Counted from the first letter of the stretch, positions 1 to 10,484 are shown. The stretch: 64,000 nt of DNA from Vibrio sp. SNU_ST1 (GCF_030563405.1 NZ_CP130748.1:1612001-1676000); one strand, 5' to 3'. Numbers and translations are program-made. Notes: generated by a model not told the origin, from the sequence alone.

Positions 1-279
1 GCTCGTGCATGGATCCTTAAGCCTTCAATCTTGCTTATGGATGAACCAAGTGCTTCTTTAGACAAAGAATCTATTGAAAGATTGGTGATTATGGCCGAAG
101 ATCTTCTCCAGAGAGGCGCGAGTTTAGTCATCACCAGTCACCAAACTAACGCGTTAACCGATTTATGTAAGAAGCAGTGGTGGATCAAAGACAATACTTT
201 GACCGAATCGCCGCTTCTGCAAGTTATTCAGAAAGATAAAGCACAAGAGAATATTTATGCTGCTTCCAACGCAAACTAG
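1..279 (+). CDS. ABC transporter ATP-binding protein, C-terminal part (5' end outside window)
   Basis: The window opens inside this gene and only the last 92 codons are present, in frame from base 1. Visible ABC ATPase landmarks are the Walker B stretch LLMDEPS (about 31-51), the D-loop SASLD straight after it, and the switch histidine in ITSHQ. The signature and Walker A motifs lie upstream of the window. Its last 23 bases overlap mobA, so the two are translationally close. An ATPase directly ahead of molybdenum-cofactor genes is most likely part of a molybdate or tungstate uptake system; that substrate is inferred from context only. Confidence 0.85.
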   Translation, partial: ARAWILKPSILLMDEPSASLDKESIERLVIMAEDLLQRGASLVITSHQTNALTDLCKKQWWIKDNTLTESPLLQVIQKDKAQENIYAASNAN

Positions 280-841
280 TTGGGTTATTCTGGCTGGCGG
301 ACAAGCCAGCCGTATGGGCGGAAAAGATAAAGGACTCGTTGAGCTCAACGGTTCTCCGCTTATTCAATACGTTATAAAGAAGCTGTCACAACAAGATGTC
401 AGCATCACTATCAATGCCAACCGTAACTTAGACAGTTACCAAGCATTTGCACCGGTTGTTTCCGATTCTTTCCCTGACTATCCAGGTCCATTGGGCGGCA
501 TTCATGCCGGCCTTAAAAACGCGAGCACAGATTGGGTCGGCTTTGTTCCTTGTGACAGCCCACAAATTAGTGACGACCTTGTTGAACGTTTTTGTTCTGC
601 GGTAAAAGAAGACAGCGACATTCTTGTCGCGCATGATGGCGAATTTAAGCAACCAGTATTCACCCTATTCCACAAACGTGTTCTGCCAAAGCTAGAAGCG
701 TTTTTGGAACGTGGTGATCGTAAAATCATCTTGCTATACAAAGAGTGTGTCACGGAATATGTCGATTTTAGCGATTCTCCTAACTGCTTTGTGAATCTAA
801 ACACGCCAGAAGAACTCACCCAATTCGGAACGCTTCAATAA
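257..841 (+). CDS. mobA: Molybdenum cofactor guanylyltransferase MobA
   Basis: MobA transfers GMP from GTP to molybdopterin-Mo to make the MGD cofactor in the cytoplasm. The 194-residue protein has the family's N-terminal nucleotide-binding signature [15 protein letters not shown] (residues 12-26) and a metal-binding-type VPCDSP motif near residue 97. Length is normal. The gene overlaps the ABC ATPase gene upstream and its TAA stop overlaps the ATG of the mobB-moeA gene (TAATG at 839-843), so the three are almost certainly one operon. Confidence 0.95.
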   Translation: MLLPTQTSWVILAGGQASRMGGKDKGLVELNGSPLIQYVIKKLSQQDVSITINANRNLDSYQAFAPVVSDSFPDYPGPLGGIHAGLKNASTDWVGFVPCDSPQISDDLVERFCSAVKEDSDILVAHDGEFKQPVFTLFHKRVLPKLEAFLERGDRKIILLYKECVTEYVDFSDSPNCFVNLNTPEELTQFGTLQ

Positions 842-2658
842 TGAATGATTCTAAACAACGCCCTAACCTTCCTCTATTGGGTTTTGCTGCTTACAGTGGC
901 ACAGGCAAAACAACCGTATTAGAAGCTCTGCTTCCTTTATTGACTGAGTCGGGTTTAAAAGTTGGTGTGCTAAAACATGCTCACCACGATTTTGATGTCG
1001 ATAAGCCGGGTAAAGACAGCTACCGTTTACGTAAAGCGGGCGCAAATCAAATGCTGATAGCTTCTCGCAACCGTCATGTGATGATGACTGAGACTCCAGA
1101 AGCGGAAGCCGATTTTGATTACCTGTTGACTCGCTTTGATACCAACACACTTGATCTGATTTTGGTTGAAGGCTGTAAGAATATTGCTTTCCCTAAAATC
1201 GAGCTTCACCGTGATGAAGTGGGTAAACCTTGGTTGTACCAAAACGATGACAACATCATTGCTATTGCTGCTGATAGCCACGTTGAATCTGACTTGCCTC
1301 AAATGGCGATCAACGACTTAGAAGCGATTCGTGATTTCATCATCGATTACGCGCAGTCCTTTGACCTTTCCTCAACAACAGGCAAAGCAGCGTCATGCTC
1401 ATCTTCAAAAGACGCAGCGCCCGCGGTGTGTTGTGATTCGTTCTCTCCTGCAGGTTTAACCGTAACTCAGGGCCAACAAAAGATTGTTGATAGCATTGAC
1501 GCGCTTGATCTCACAGAGAGTGTTGAGTTACTGCAAGGCTACGGTCGTGTGTTGGCTGAAGATGTGGTCTCGCCAATCAACGTCCCACAGAATACTAATT
1601 CTGCCATGGATGGCTACGCGATTCGTGGTGAAGACCTTGAATTGGATAGCTACCACATTGTTGCTGAAGTTATGGCTGGTCACAGCTACGACAAAACCGT
1701 TCAACAAGGTGAAGCTGTTAAGATCATGACGGGTGCACCAATGCCTGATGGCGTTGATGTTGTTGTGATGCGTGAGCAAGCCGTGCACGATGGCGATAAA
1801 GTTAGCTTCCCAGATGCGAAAATCTCAATTGGACAAAATGTCCGTATGGCCGGTGAAGATTTAGAAATCGGCCAGCCTGTCTTTACACGTGGTACGCGAA
1901 TCGAAGCACCAGAAATGGGTATGATGGCATCACTGGGTTTCGGTACCTGCCCTGTTCTACGTAAAGTGAAAGTGGGCGTATTCTCGACGGGTGATGAAGT
2001 TCAAGCGCCGGGGAGTGAGCAAAAGCCAAACTCTATCTACGACTCGAACCGTTTTACTATTATCGGTATGCTTCAAAAGCTGGGTTGTGACATCGTAGAT
2101 TACGGCATCATTGAAGATGATGAGCAGAAGATGATGGATGTCCTGCATTCAGCCTCCCTTGAAACGGATATGGTCCTGACTTCTGGTGGCGTGTCTGTCG
2201 GTGATGCGGATTACATCAAGCTTGCGTTAGATAAGTTGGGGGAAATCAATTTCTGGCGTATCAACATGCGCCCAGGTCGCCCATTGGCTTACGGTAAAAT
2301 TGAAAACAAACCTTTCTTCGGTTTACCTGGCAACCCAGTAGCCGTAATGGTGTCGTTCATTAACTTTGTTGAGCCTGCGATCCGCAAGTTGCAAGGCCAA
2401 ACCAACTGGACACCTGTTAAAGCGAATGCGGTAGCGACTGAACAACTGCGCTCACGTCAAGGCCGCACTGAGTTCAGCCGTGGTGTGTTTTCAATGAACG
2501 AATCAGGCGTACTTGAAGTGAAAACAACTGGCAAGCAAGGTTCAGGTATTCTGCGTTCAATGAGCGAAGCGAACTGCCTAATCGAGATTTCACCAGCGGT
2601 AGACACTGTAAAAGCCGGTGAAATGGTAACTATTATTCCTTTGCAGGGTCGAGTTTAA
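841..2658 (+). CDS. MobB-MoeA fusion: molybdopterin adaptor GTPase and molybdopterin molybdotransferase
   Basis: A 605-residue bifunctional protein. Residues 1 to about 170 are MobB-like, with a P-loop YSGTGKTT at 18-25. Residues from about 205 onward are MoeA-like, the enzyme that inserts molybdate into adenylylated molybdopterin: they carry NSAMDGYA near 255, TGAPMPDGVDVVV near 300, TSGGVSVGDADY, MRPGRPLAYG and GLPGNPVAVMVSF, followed by the C-terminal beta domain. The two halves are joined by a Ser- and Cys-rich linker (about residues 177-202, ending AAPAVCCDSFS). E. coli keeps mobB and moeA as separate genes. Translationally coupled to mobA and followed by a strong terminator. Confidence 0.93.
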   Translation: MNDSKQRPNLPLLGFAAYSGTGKTTVLEALLPLLTESGLKVGVLKHAHHDFDVDKPGKDSYRLRKAGANQMLIASRNRHVMMTETPEAEADFDYLLTRFDTNTLDLILVEGCKNIAFPKIELHRDEVGKPWLYQNDDNIIAIAADSHVESDLPQMAINDLEAIRDFIIDYAQSFDLSSTTGKAASCSSSKDAAPAVCCDSFSPAGLTVTQGQQKIVDSIDALDLTESVELLQGYGRVLAEDVVSPINVPQNTNSAMDGYAIRGEDLELDSYHIVAEVMAGHSYDKTVQQGEAVKIMTGAPMPDGVDVVVMREQAVHDGDKVSFPDAKISIGQNVRMAGEDLEIGQPVFTRGTRIEAPEMGMMASLGFGTCPVLRKVKVGVFSTGDEVQAPGSEQKPNSIYDSNRFTIIGMLQKLGCDIVDYGIIEDDEQKMMDVLHSASLETDMVLTSGGVSVGDADYIKLALDKLGEINFWRINMRPGRPLAYGKIENKPFFGLPGNPVAVMVSFINFVEPAIRKLQGQTNWTPVKANAVATEQLRSRQGRTEFSRGVFSMNESGVLEVKTTGKQGSGILRSMSEANCLIEISPAVDTVKAGEMVTIIPLQGRV

Positions 2659-2701
2659 AGTAGTGCTTTAGTACGTCTTAAATTATTGAGGCTATCTAAA
2701 T

Positions 2702-2741
2702 AAACAAAGCCCTTGATATCGATATCAAGGGCTTTGTTTTT
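2702..2741 (+). terminator. Rho-independent terminator after mobB-moeA
   Basis: A near-perfect palindrome about 19 bp per arm (CAAAGCCCTTGATATC / GATATCAAGGGCTTTG) runs into a T-rich tract. It lies 44 bases after the moeA stop and between convergent genes, so it could also serve the minus-strand diguanylate cyclase. Confidence 0.85.
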
Positions 2742-2782
2742 ATGAGTTACAGCGAGGGGCTTGCTCTCCTTATCAAGGCAAT

Positions 2783-4933
2783 CTAAACAAGCTCAACTTT
2801 CAGCAATCTGCAATCGCTAAGATTATAGTTATTACGACCATCTTCTTTAATTTGATAAAGCTGTTTGTCTGCGATATCACAAATCATTTTAAAATTTCTA
2901 TCCACATTGTCACTACCTAAGTCGACATTAACCCCACCAATAGAGAGTGTTAATTGTTCCGAATAGATAGCTTTAGGGTTTGCTAATTTGACTTCAGATA
3001 GCATCTTTCTCAGAGTAACAATTTTACTTTCGATATCGCCACTGCTCTGTCCGAAACAAATCGCCATGAACTCATCCCCCCCATATCTGAATAGATAGTC
3101 ATTCTTGGTTGTGAATGTTTTTTTAAGTAAGCAACTGATAGTACGAAGCGCTTCGTCGCCCTCTAAATGCCCATGAAAATCGTTATAAGCTTTATACTCG
3201 TCAACATCGATCATAAGGACCGCTAGAGATTGTTTTTGATAGTAAGCGTTATGTATTAAGACTGGCGTGATGTTATCTAATTGATATCTGTTAGCTAGAC
3301 CTGTTAGTGGGTCAGTAGTGCTCAATATTTCGAGTGTTTGATTCGCACTTTCTAAACGCTGTCGTTGCTTTTGATTTTCTAGCGACACGGCAATAAAGCT
3401 AGCTAAATGTTCTATAAGCTGACAATGGTGTTCCTGATATTGGTTTGGTAAATGATGCTGTACTGACAGAAAACCGATTAATTTTTCATTAAGAATGATT
3501 GGCGTTAAAATCATTGAGTTAGTATCAAGCTCGCCACGAAACGTAACGAAATTATCGTCTTGTAGTGTGTTTTTACCTATATAGGGTTCTAGAGCGGCAT
3601 CTGTCGCGCTATTAAAATGAACGGTAGCTCGCTTGCGAATAACATAAGTACCAATGGTTTGGTTCTCTTGGCAAACTACTTTTAGGTTCGATATTAATCC
3701 TTGAGTATCAACAAAATAACGGTAGTCGAGTATGTCTGATTTATCGTCATACATAGCAATCCCAAACTCAGATGTTGGTAGAATCATATTTATCTTACGG
3801 AGTATCTCAGGCAGTACGCTATCTAAATCTGCAGCGGTTGCTATGAATTGACCAATATCGGTGAGCGCACCCATATATTTTTGCATTTGAGTCAGAACGT
3901 CGTTTTGTTTCTTACTCTGGAGAGTATCTACGCCTTCAAGAATACGATCGCTTTGTGCGCGCTCGTAATTTCTCATCTGTTTTTCTAAAAGCTCCACATG
4001 CTGAGTTTGAAGTGCCGCTAAACCAGACCAATCTTCTTCATCTCGAAAGAGCTTCGCCTTAGTTTGGGCATAGATAGCATAAGAACGGTAACAACTCTTG
4101 AGATCAAAATTCTGTTCAAGAAAAGCGCACCCTATTTGGGCTTGTTCTCGCTCTCCAATCTGTTCTAAGAATTGAAACCAGTAAACCAAATTTTCTTTTC
4201 GATTATGCTCATCTCTCGATTTTTTGAAGTGCTCTTCTGCCTGATAAAATGCATCTAATACGTCACTATCATCAAAGCCTCCCCACAAGAGCATCGTTTG
4301 CCCTAGGTAACTATGACAAAGTGCTATCGTCCTGTGACTAGAAAGCGAGGCCCCTATTCTTTTAGCTTCCATAATGGCACTAACCGCTTGCTCAAACTCA
4401 TTTGTATGTGCACAGCTATAGGCTAGGTTTAAATGGCTAACAGCACAATCTAAGAGGCGATTAGCATTTTGAGATGAAATAATGGCTTTACGAGCATATT
4501 GCTTTGCTTGTTCGTATTTTTCTAAGCTTAAGTGCAGGTCGCTTAGATTACAGAATATAAGTGACCTAAAATTGTCGTCTACGAGGTGTAAGTTTTCCAG
4601 TGTCTTTGAATAACATGCATACGCGAATTGGTAATCGCCTTGAACGTTATGGGCTGAGGCAAGCAAACCGTTTACAAAAACATAAAGTTGAATTTCTTCA
4701 GGCGCAATGACATTTAGGCAGGCTTTATAATGTTCAGCGGCGTCAGGTATATTATCGTGGCGATAGCTTGTTAAACCTTTAAGGAAAAGTGCAATAGACT
4801 CTGGGAGCTGTGTATCGTGAGCTTCGCATAAACTCGTAATTCTATCTTCTACTTCTTTCAATCCTTTGATTCCAGGGAAGTTCTGGATTCGCGTGATAAT
4901 TCCCATAATCTGTGGGTAAAGCGTATTGCTCAT
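2783..4933 (-). CDS. TPR-GAF-GGDEF diguanylate cyclase
   Basis: A 716-residue soluble protein with no membrane segment or signal peptide. The N-terminal half (about 40-330) is helical and TPR-like, with repeated ALCHSYLG and AYACYSKTLE type units. A GAF-like domain follows (about 350-505), and the C-terminus (about 540-705) is a GGDEF domain with an intact active-site loop RYGGDEF and the metal-binding MIDVDEYKAYND segment. It should make cyclic di-GMP in the cytoplasm in response to a ligand or partner protein. There is no RxxD motif just upstream of GGDEF, so classic product inhibition may be missing. The start ATG has a GGAA stretch upstream. Convergent with the moeA operon. Confidence 0.9.
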   Translation of the reverse strand: MSNTLYPQIMGIITRIQNFPGIKGLKEVEDRITSLCEAHDTQLPESIALFLKGLTSYRHDNIPDAAEHYKACLNVIAPEEIQLYVFVNGLLASAHNVQGDYQFAYACYSKTLENLHLVDDNFRSLIFCNLSDLHLSLEKYEQAKQYARKAIISSQNANRLLDCAVSHLNLAYSCAHTNEFEQAVSAIMEAKRIGASLSSHRTIALCHSYLGQTMLLWGGFDDSDVLDAFYQAEEHFKKSRDEHNRKENLVYWFQFLEQIGEREQAQIGCAFLEQNFDLKSCYRSYAIYAQTKAKLFRDEEDWSGLAALQTQHVELLEKQMRNYERAQSDRILEGVDTLQSKKQNDVLTQMQKYMGALTDIGQFIATAADLDSVLPEILRKINMILPTSEFGIAMYDDKSDILDYRYFVDTQGLISNLKVVCQENQTIGTYVIRKRATVHFNSATDAALEPYIGKNTLQDDNFVTFRGELDTNSMILTPIILNEKLIGFLSVQHHLPNQYQEHHCQLIEHLASFIAVSLENQKQRQRLESANQTLEILSTTDPLTGLANRYQLDNITPVLIHNAYYQKQSLAVLMIDVDEYKAYNDFHGHLEGDEALRTISCLLKKTFTTKNDYLFRYGGDEFMAICFGQSSGDIESKIVTLRKMLSEVKLANPKAIYSEQLTLSIGGVNVDLGSDNVDRNFKMICDIADKQLYQIKEDGRNNYNLSDCRLLKVELV

Positions 4934-5104
4934 AAGTTCCGTTTAGGTCAGCCATTTTCAAAAATAACGAATAGTATACCACAAAATGCTTATTACGCGT
5001 TCCATTCATGAAGCTAATAAGTGGTAATTTCCTATCATTATCTTGAGCGGCGTACTGTTTTTATGTAGAGTGCGCGCAAAGTAATAATTATATTGGAGAG
5101 CACC

Positions 5105-5371
5105 ATGGCTCGTACCATTCTGTACACTTATAAAGATGAAGACAAAGAGTTACTGTTTTCGAAACAAGAACACCGCACGATTCAAGAAGCTGTAGCGGCC
5201 GCTGAAGGTATCGACATCACTGAGTATCTAAAGACTGAGCAGCAGCTTGAGTTCATTTCTGATACTAAAGCGGTTCGTAACTACCAAGACAACTATTTCC
5301 GTAAGCTTGGTTTTACTAAGCTTACGTTGAAGCAAAAAGACAACCTTGGTGTTGGTAAAAAGAAGAAGTAA
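5105..5371 (+). CDS. Small basic protein of DUF2960 type
   Basis: An 88-residue protein starting MARTILYTYK and ending in a lysine run (KKKK). I chose the ATG at 5105 because GGAGAG at 5095-5100 sits 4 bases upstream; a TTG at 5093 would overlap that ribosome binding site. The sequence resembles, from memory, the DUF2960 family of short conserved Vibrio proteins of unknown function. The basic C-terminus hints at nucleic acid or ribosome contact, which is only a guess. Single-gene unit with its own terminator. Confidence 0.75.
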   Translation: MARTILYTYKDEDKELLFSKQEHRTIQEAVAAAEGIDITEYLKTEQQLEFISDTKAVRNYQDNYFRKLGFTKLTLKQKDNLGVGKKKK

Positions 5372-5458
5372 GCCCTCAGGCTCTTTTTCTTGATATGTAG
5401 CTTTTCGTTTTGAGGTTAGTAGTTAAGAGTTAAAAAACGAACACACTGAACAATAAAA

Positions 5459-5493
5459 AATGCCGCAACCTCTTTCGAGATTGCGGCATTTTT
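5459..5493. terminator. Bidirectional terminator between convergent genes
   Basis: Stem AATGCCGCAA ... TTGCGGCATT with a short CTC/GAG extension and a TTTC loop. It is flanked by an A-tract on the left and a T-tract on the right, so it can stop transcription from both the small gene on the left and nagK on the right. Confidence 0.85.
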
Positions 5494-5544
5494 ATTTGTT
5501 CTTTTTAACTATCTAACCTTAGCTAGCTTAACGTTAAGTTTCGA

Positions 5545-6453
5545 TTACTTAATGTTAAGGAATGCAGCGCCACGAACACCGCCTGAATCACCGTGTTTCG
5601 CTTTGATGATCTTAGGACACTTCGCTACAGACAGCAGGTACTTCGGTATGCGTTTAGGCATTTCTTCGTAGATAAGTTCGAAGTTTGAAAGACCGCCACC
5701 CAGTGCAACAACATGTGGGTCAAGACCCGTAAACAGGTTTGCAAAACAGATAGCCAATAGTTCCATGAAGCGATCTACGTGCTCAGCGGCTTTTGCTTCA
5801 CCTTCGTTGTATGCTTGAATGATCTCGATCGCTTTCTTCTTCTCACCGAAGTAGTGCTCGTAAATCAGTTCGAAGCCGCGACCCGATAAGTAACTGTCTA
5901 AACAACCTTTCTTGCCACAACCACAACCCAGTAGCGGTGCGTTATCGCCAAGGTGGAACCATGCATCTAGAGGGAGACGCATGTGACCTAATTCACCAGC
6001 AACGTGGTTACGACCAGAGAACACTTTACCTTCGTAAACCAAACCACCACCGAAGCCAGTACCTAGAATTAGGCCTGCTACTGATGGTTCGTCTTTAAGT
6101 TCATCATCCCACGCTTCTGAAAGCGCAAAACAGTTTGCGTCGTTTTCAATTTTTACACTACGACCAATAAGCGCTTCTAGATCTTTACGTAGTGGTTTCC
6201 CCGTTGAAGCTGGTACGTTAACAACCAGCATTGTGCCGTCGTCAGCATCTTCCATTCCAGGAAGGCCAAGACCAATTTTGCCTTCGCAAGAAAATTCGTT
6301 GTCATACTTCTTTACCAAACCGGCAATTGTATCAAGTAGCAGTTGATAGTCTTCAGTGGGCGTTGGTACGCGTTCTGTCGCCACTCGCTCAAGTTTTTCA
6401 TTGAACGCACCAAACTCAATCTTTGTGCCGCCAACATCGAAGCCGTAATACAT
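5545..6453 (-). CDS. nagK: N-acetylglucosamine kinase, ROK family
   Basis: NagK phosphorylates free N-acetylglucosamine with ATP to give GlcNAc-6-phosphate, used in chitin and cell-wall sugar recycling. The 302-residue protein has the ROK start [11 protein letters not shown], the catalytic-Asp stretch [14 protein letters not shown] (about 103-116), the glycine-rich [10 protein letters not shown], the ROK motif with zinc ligands [17 protein letters not shown] (about 175-191) and a C-terminal GGGLSN motif. Length matches E. coli NagK. Other ROK sugar kinases are the alternative; the overall match favours NagK. Confidence 0.9.
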   Translation of the reverse strand: MYYGFDVGGTKIEFGAFNEKLERVATERVPTPTEDYQLLLDTIAGLVKKYDNEFSCEGKIGLGLPGMEDADDGTMLVVNVPASTGKPLRKDLEALIGRSVKIENDANCFALSEAWDDELKDEPSVAGLILGTGFGGGLVYEGKVFSGRNHVAGELGHMRLPLDAWFHLGDNAPLLGCGCGKKGCLDSYLSGRGFELIYEHYFGEKKKAIEIIQAYNEGEAKAAEHVDRFMELLAICFANLFTGLDPHVVALGGGLSNFELIYEEMPKRIPKYLLSVAKCPKIIKAKHGDSGGVRGAAFLNIK

Positions 6454-6616
6454 GAAATCTCTCCAATTTTTCCCTAAATTAGGGCAAATAATTTTTTGTA
6501 AATAAACAACTAAAGAGCATTATCCATAACACTCCCCCTACAAACCGTGATAGATGACAAACTTATCCCGTGTTTGAGTTTGTTTGAACAACAAGTCAGC
6601 ACAAAGCGGTTAAAGG

Positions 6617-7363
6617 TTAGAGTGACTTCTCACTTTTAGTATGCTCTATGAAAGCATTCAGGCTCGGTTTAGTTGGATCTGACTTATAACGTGTCTTACT
6701 TAACATGTAACTTTCCCGAAATGTCTCAAACCATAGCTGTAAAGTCTTGGCACCCAGCTCTTCACCTGCTTGCTTAAGAACTAAGCTCGCCACTTCTGCT
6801 GTAGAAAGGTGTTGTTCGTTGTCTGACTTTCGCATCATGTACTGAGAAACTGATTCAGGTTCAATCGACAACACAGGTAAATCTTGCAAATACTCTGAAC
6901 GACGAAAAATTCGACGAGCCTCGCGCCAGCTACCATCAATAAAGATCAGCAATAGTGTTTTGTTTGGGTCACGCATTTGTGGCAGATCTTGAACCATGCG
7001 CGTTTTGTCGTCGGTATAGTCTTCAGGGAATACGATCACAGGTTGGTATTTGTCATCTTTTAAGACATCCAACATTTCCTGATTAGGCTCTGTGCGATGC
7101 CATAGGTAAGCGTAACTGTCTTTTACTGTATCGAGAATCAATCGACCTGTATTACTTGGTTTCAATATTTCGTTATCTGACAAGATCAACATGGTAGCGA
7201 CGTTCGTACATACGTCCGGTTGATGTTCACAGATACAGCTGTCTTGTTTTATTTTACAGAACTCACATCGCACTACTTTACAACCGCGCGCATTAAACGG
7301 CTTAGTAGCAATGGATAAACGATGTTGATATAAACGGTGAAAAGCGTGGATTCTCATGGACAA
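6617..7363 (-). CDS. tapT: tRNA-uridine aminocarboxypropyltransferase (DTW domain)
   Basis: Resembles E. coli TapT (YfiP), which transfers the aminocarboxypropyl group of SAM to U47 of tRNAs. Visible features in the 248 residues are a zinc-type cysteine set (CEFCKIKQDSCIC, about 33-45), the KPSNTGRLI motif (about 70-78), the RTEPNQ motif, and the DTW-type signature present here as FIDGSWREARRIFRRSEYL. The signature has Ser where many members have Thr. Two possible starts lie 6 bases apart (7363 and 7357). It is divergent from the membrane desaturase gene. Confidence 0.88.
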   Translation of the reverse strand: MSMRIHAFHRLYQHRLSIATKPFNARGCKVVRCEFCKIKQDSCICEHQPDVCTNVATMLILSDNEILKPSNTGRLILDTVKDSYAYLWHRTEPNQEMLDVLKDDKYQPVIVFPEDYTDDKTRMVQDLPQMRDPNKTLLLIFIDGSWREARRIFRRSEYLQDLPVLSIEPESVSQYMMRKSDNEQHLSTAEVASLVLKQAGEELGAKTLQLWFETFRESYMLSKTRYKSDPTKPSLNAFIEHTKSEKSL

Positions 7364-7431
7364 TAACGATAAATCTAGAAAAGTGGCTCGATTGTACTTA
7401 CAGTGTCCTTAGAATGATAGAAGGAATACCC

Positions 7432-8235
7432 ATGCAAGACCCATCCCTGCTCCGCCTTGTTTGTTTTATTGTCGTTTTTGGATTGTGTGCGCTTTGGGAG
7501 TATCGCTTTCCCCGTAAAACACTGACTCAAAGCAAATGGTTTCGTTGGGGTAATAACTTTGCGTTGGTTGCTTTGAACAGTTTTATATTAGCCACTCTAA
7601 TTCCAATCGCAGCATTTCAAGCGGCGGTTATCGCACAAGAAAACCAATGGGGTCTATTCAATACCCTGTCACTTCCTAGAGAACTCGCCATTCTCATCTG
7701 TGTTTTACTGTTAGATTGCGCTATTTACCTTCAGCACTTGGTGTTTCACCGTGTTTCATGGCTATGGAAGTTACATCGAGTTCACCATGCGGACCTAGAT
7801 ATCGATGTCACAACCGGAACGCGCTTTCACCCTATTGAGATGATTCTTTCAATGATCATCAAAGTGAGTTTGGTAATCGCACTTGGTGTCCCTGTCATCG
7901 CTGTTGTCATCTTTGAAGTTGTTCTTAATGCGAGTGCGATGTTTAACCACAGCAATGCGCGTCTACCGCTGTGGATTGATAAGCGGTTGAGAAAAGTGAT
8001 TGTGACACCGGACATGCACCGCGTTCATCACTCGGTCATTGTGAAAGAAACCCATTCAAACTTTGGTTTCTTTTTATCTGTGTGGGACATCTGGTTTAAG
8101 ACTTACCGCGCTCAGCCAAAGCTTGGTCACGATAACGTTCAGATTGGTGTTCCAGAGATTCAAGATGGTAAAGAACAACGGTTAGATTTGATGTTACGTC
8201 AGCCATTTGCACGATTCCCTGCAACGAAAGACTAG
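7432..8235 (+). CDS. Sterol desaturase / fatty acid hydroxylase family membrane protein
   Basis: A 267-residue integral membrane protein of the non-haem di-iron hydroxylase/desaturase superfamily. The histidine boxes are all present: HLVFH, HRVHH (about 115-119), HP with a following HSN box (about 170), and MHRVHHS (about 198-204). Several hydrophobic segments lie at about 5-25, 40-62, 78-97 and 135-160. I start it at the ATG at 7432 because AAGGAA at 7421-7426 is well spaced for it; an upstream ATG at 7414 has no ribosome binding site. The substrate cannot be read from sequence. Confidence 0.88.
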   Translation: MQDPSLLRLVCFIVVFGLCALWEYRFPRKTLTQSKWFRWGNNFALVALNSFILATLIPIAAFQAAVIAQENQWGLFNTLSLPRELAILICVLLLDCAIYLQHLVFHRVSWLWKLHRVHHADLDIDVTTGTRFHPIEMILSMIIKVSLVIALGVPVIAVVIFEVVLNASAMFNHSNARLPLWIDKRLRKVIVTPDMHRVHHSVIVKETHSNFGFFLSVWDIWFKTYRAQPKLGHDNVQIGVPEIQDGKEQRLDLMLRQPFARFPATKD

Positions 8236-8328
8236 GTTCTAATGCACCTGAGTCTCAAGCTTGTATTGAGTTCAAACTTATCTTAATAACAAGATAAGCT
8301 TAATAACAAACTAGCTTAATACCCAAGC

Positions 8329-8366
8329 AAAACGCCCTTAGATTCTGTGAAAATTTAAGGGCGTTT
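8329..8366 (+). terminator. Terminator between convergent desaturase and chemoreceptor genes
   Basis: Stem AAACGCCCTTA ... TAAGGGCGTTT around a 15-base A/T-rich loop. The T-tract on the plus side is short. Placement between convergent genes fits a bidirectional stop. Confidence 0.7.
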
Positions 8367-8438
8367 CTGTATTAATAGGAATTTAAGCGTAGCTAGTGCT
8401 TCAACTCTTGCTCTCTCTAGCTTAATTCTCACGCTCGT

Positions 8439-10484
8439 TTATTTCAACACGTACTTATGAAGCATAGCTTGTTGGTGTCCTGCTATCTCGGCCACCTGTT
8501 CTGAACTCTCAATCATGGATTCAAGTTGTAACTTCGTACTTTCACCTTGTTCAGAAACACGTGTGATTGAATGTGTTACATCCACCGTTGCACGTGCCTG
8601 TTGCTCAGTCGCCACCATGATTTGTTCAACACGTCCTTTAATCTGGCTAACCGCTACCTCGATTTTTTCAAACGCTTGTTTCACATCTCCACTGGTGTCC
8701 AGTGCATTCGCCATTTCGTTTCTCGACTCTGTTACAGACGCCCGCGAGCGATCCGCTGCTGCCACTAATTCATTCATCATATTTCGAATATTAGTCGTTT
8801 GCTGAGAAGTATCGCTGGCTAGCTTTCTGACTTCATCGGCGACTACTGCAAAGCCTCGGCCTTGCTCTCCTGCTCGAGCTGCTTCTATTGCTGCATTCAA
8901 TGCGAGTAAGTTAGTGTTGTCAGCAATGCCACTGATCATATCGACCATTTTGCGAATCTGTTTAACACGTCCGTCTAAGTCGGCCATCGATTCTTCATTC
9001 ATGCTTAGAGAGTGCTCTAGTGCATACAGTCGCTGCTGGTTCAGTCCAACAACTTGACTCCCAGTCACTGACTCATTTTCAGCAAGCTGTGCGTCATCAT
9101 TCGAGGCGTTAGAAATACGTGCAATTTCACCAATAGATGCTTCAAGCTCTGTAATGGTGGTAATCATGTTCTGCAGTGATTCATTTTGCTCGTGTAAGCT
9201 TGAGTTAGTTTGCTCTGCGGCATCGTGACTGACTTCCGCTGTTTGATAAAGCGTTTCACAGTTTCGTGTTACCAAGCCCATCGAATCAGCGGTTGAGTCG
9301 ACAACAGAATTAAGTTTTGATGCGATAACTTGCAATTCCAATGGGCCAACTAATTGACTCTGTTTCGAAAAATCGTATTCCGCGAGCAAGCTCATTTGTT
9401 GAGTAATGTTTCTGAGTCCTTTGTTCACCCAGCGACGCAATACGAACCATGAAATAGAAATGATGGCCGTTATCACTAATCCACTAATAAATAGTACTTT
9501 GTCTATCGTCGCAATTGTCTGATTAACCACAAGCTCGCTTTCATCAATTAAAATGGAAGCGGTGTTCGACAGTTGATTTAAGATACCTATCACGGTGTTG
9601 GCTAGATGGATGACTTTAGCTAAGTCGGCTTCTTGTTGCTTAACAAGTTCTAGCTTTTGCAGAATTTGTCTTAATACGCCGTTGTCTGCAAAGCCAGATT
9701 TAACCATCTCATAAGGCGCTGTTAAGCTTGCGAACTCTAAGATGTCTGGGTGCCATTCAGAAAAGTCATCATACGCGAGGTTAATGCCTGCAATTCGATT
9801 TCGAAGCTCTCTGTATTCGTCTTGCGCTTTTTCTAAGTCTGATTGCATCATCAACATTAGGAAGGTGTTCGCCATTGCAGAAGCACTCGCTGTGAATCGG
9901 TTAGCCGCATCGGAAGCCTCTGGGTGGTTCTGAACAAGGAAAGAACTGATACGGTTCATTTCAGGTCCGATGGAACTCACGCCATAGCGAAACTCAGTGA
10001 CTAGGCTATCGATGAGGTTTTGCTTATTCTGAATTTCGATTTGAGACGACAACACTTGGCTGGTCATCAATTGTAAGGTCGCCATGTTCTCGGTTAAGTT
10101 TTGTTTTTGTTCAACGGAAATCGCGTCAGGAAAAGATTGGGATATGAAGAGGAGTTCTTCTAGCGCTTGGTTACTTTCGGCAACTAACACGTCGATCGAG
10201 TTGCCTGTTGTGTTAAGCGTATTGAGGTCGGTTGATTGGGTGCTATAAGTAAGAAGTTTTACCTGCTCCAACACGCTTTGTGTCAATTCGGCGTTGTTTA
10301 ATGCGAGAGGTAATGCTTGTTCTGAAAGTGCTTCAAAATGGCCCCCGACCCGATCGACGCCTCGGAGACTGACCAAAGATAAAAAGATGACGAGTAAAAG
10401 AATGGAAATAAATACAGCGGTGACGGTTTGAATGAGCGAGAATGTATAACGTGAAGGTTTTATTGATAAATTTGTGTCGGGCAT
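8439..10484 (-). CDS. Methyl-accepting chemotaxis protein
   Basis: A 681-residue transmembrane chemoreceptor. The first membrane helix is at about 17-38 and the second at about 332-352, giving a large, mostly helical periplasmic region of about 290 residues. A HAMP-like linker follows, then a long coiled coil with the canonical tip ([20 protein letters not shown] and [15 protein letters not shown], about 515-555) that contacts CheA and CheW. There is no C-terminal NWETF-type CheR tether. The ligand cannot be predicted. It is divergent from the NlpC/P60 lipoprotein gene. Confidence 0.95.
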   Translation of the reverse strand: MPDTNLSIKPSRYTFSLIQTVTAVFISILLLVIFLSLVSLRGVDRVGGHFEALSEQALPLALNNAELTQSVLEQVKLLTYSTQSTDLNTLNTTGNSIDVLVAESNQALEELLFISQSFPDAISVEQKQNLTENMATLQLMTSQVLSSQIEIQNKQNLIDSLVTEFRYGVSSIGPEMNRISSFLVQNHPEASDAANRFTASASAMANTFLMLMMQSDLEKAQDEYRELRNRIAGINLAYDDFSEWHPDILEFASLTAPYEMVKSGFADNGVLRQILQKLELVKQQEADLAKVIHLANTVIGILNQLSNTASILIDESELVVNQTIATIDKVLFISGLVITAIISISWFVLRRWVNKGLRNITQQMSLLAEYDFSKQSQLVGPLELQVIASKLNSVVDSTADSMGLVTRNCETLYQTAEVSHDAAEQTNSSLHEQNESLQNMITTITELEASIGEIARISNASNDDAQLAENESVTGSQVVGLNQQRLYALEHSLSMNEESMADLDGRVKQIRKMVDMISGIADNTNLLALNAAIEAARAGEQGRGFAVVADEVRKLASDTSQQTTNIRNMMNELVAAADRSRASVTESRNEMANALDTSGDVKQAFEKIEVAVSQIKGRVEQIMVATEQQARATVDVTHSITRVSEQGESTKLQLESMIESSEQVAEIAGHQQAMLHKYVLK

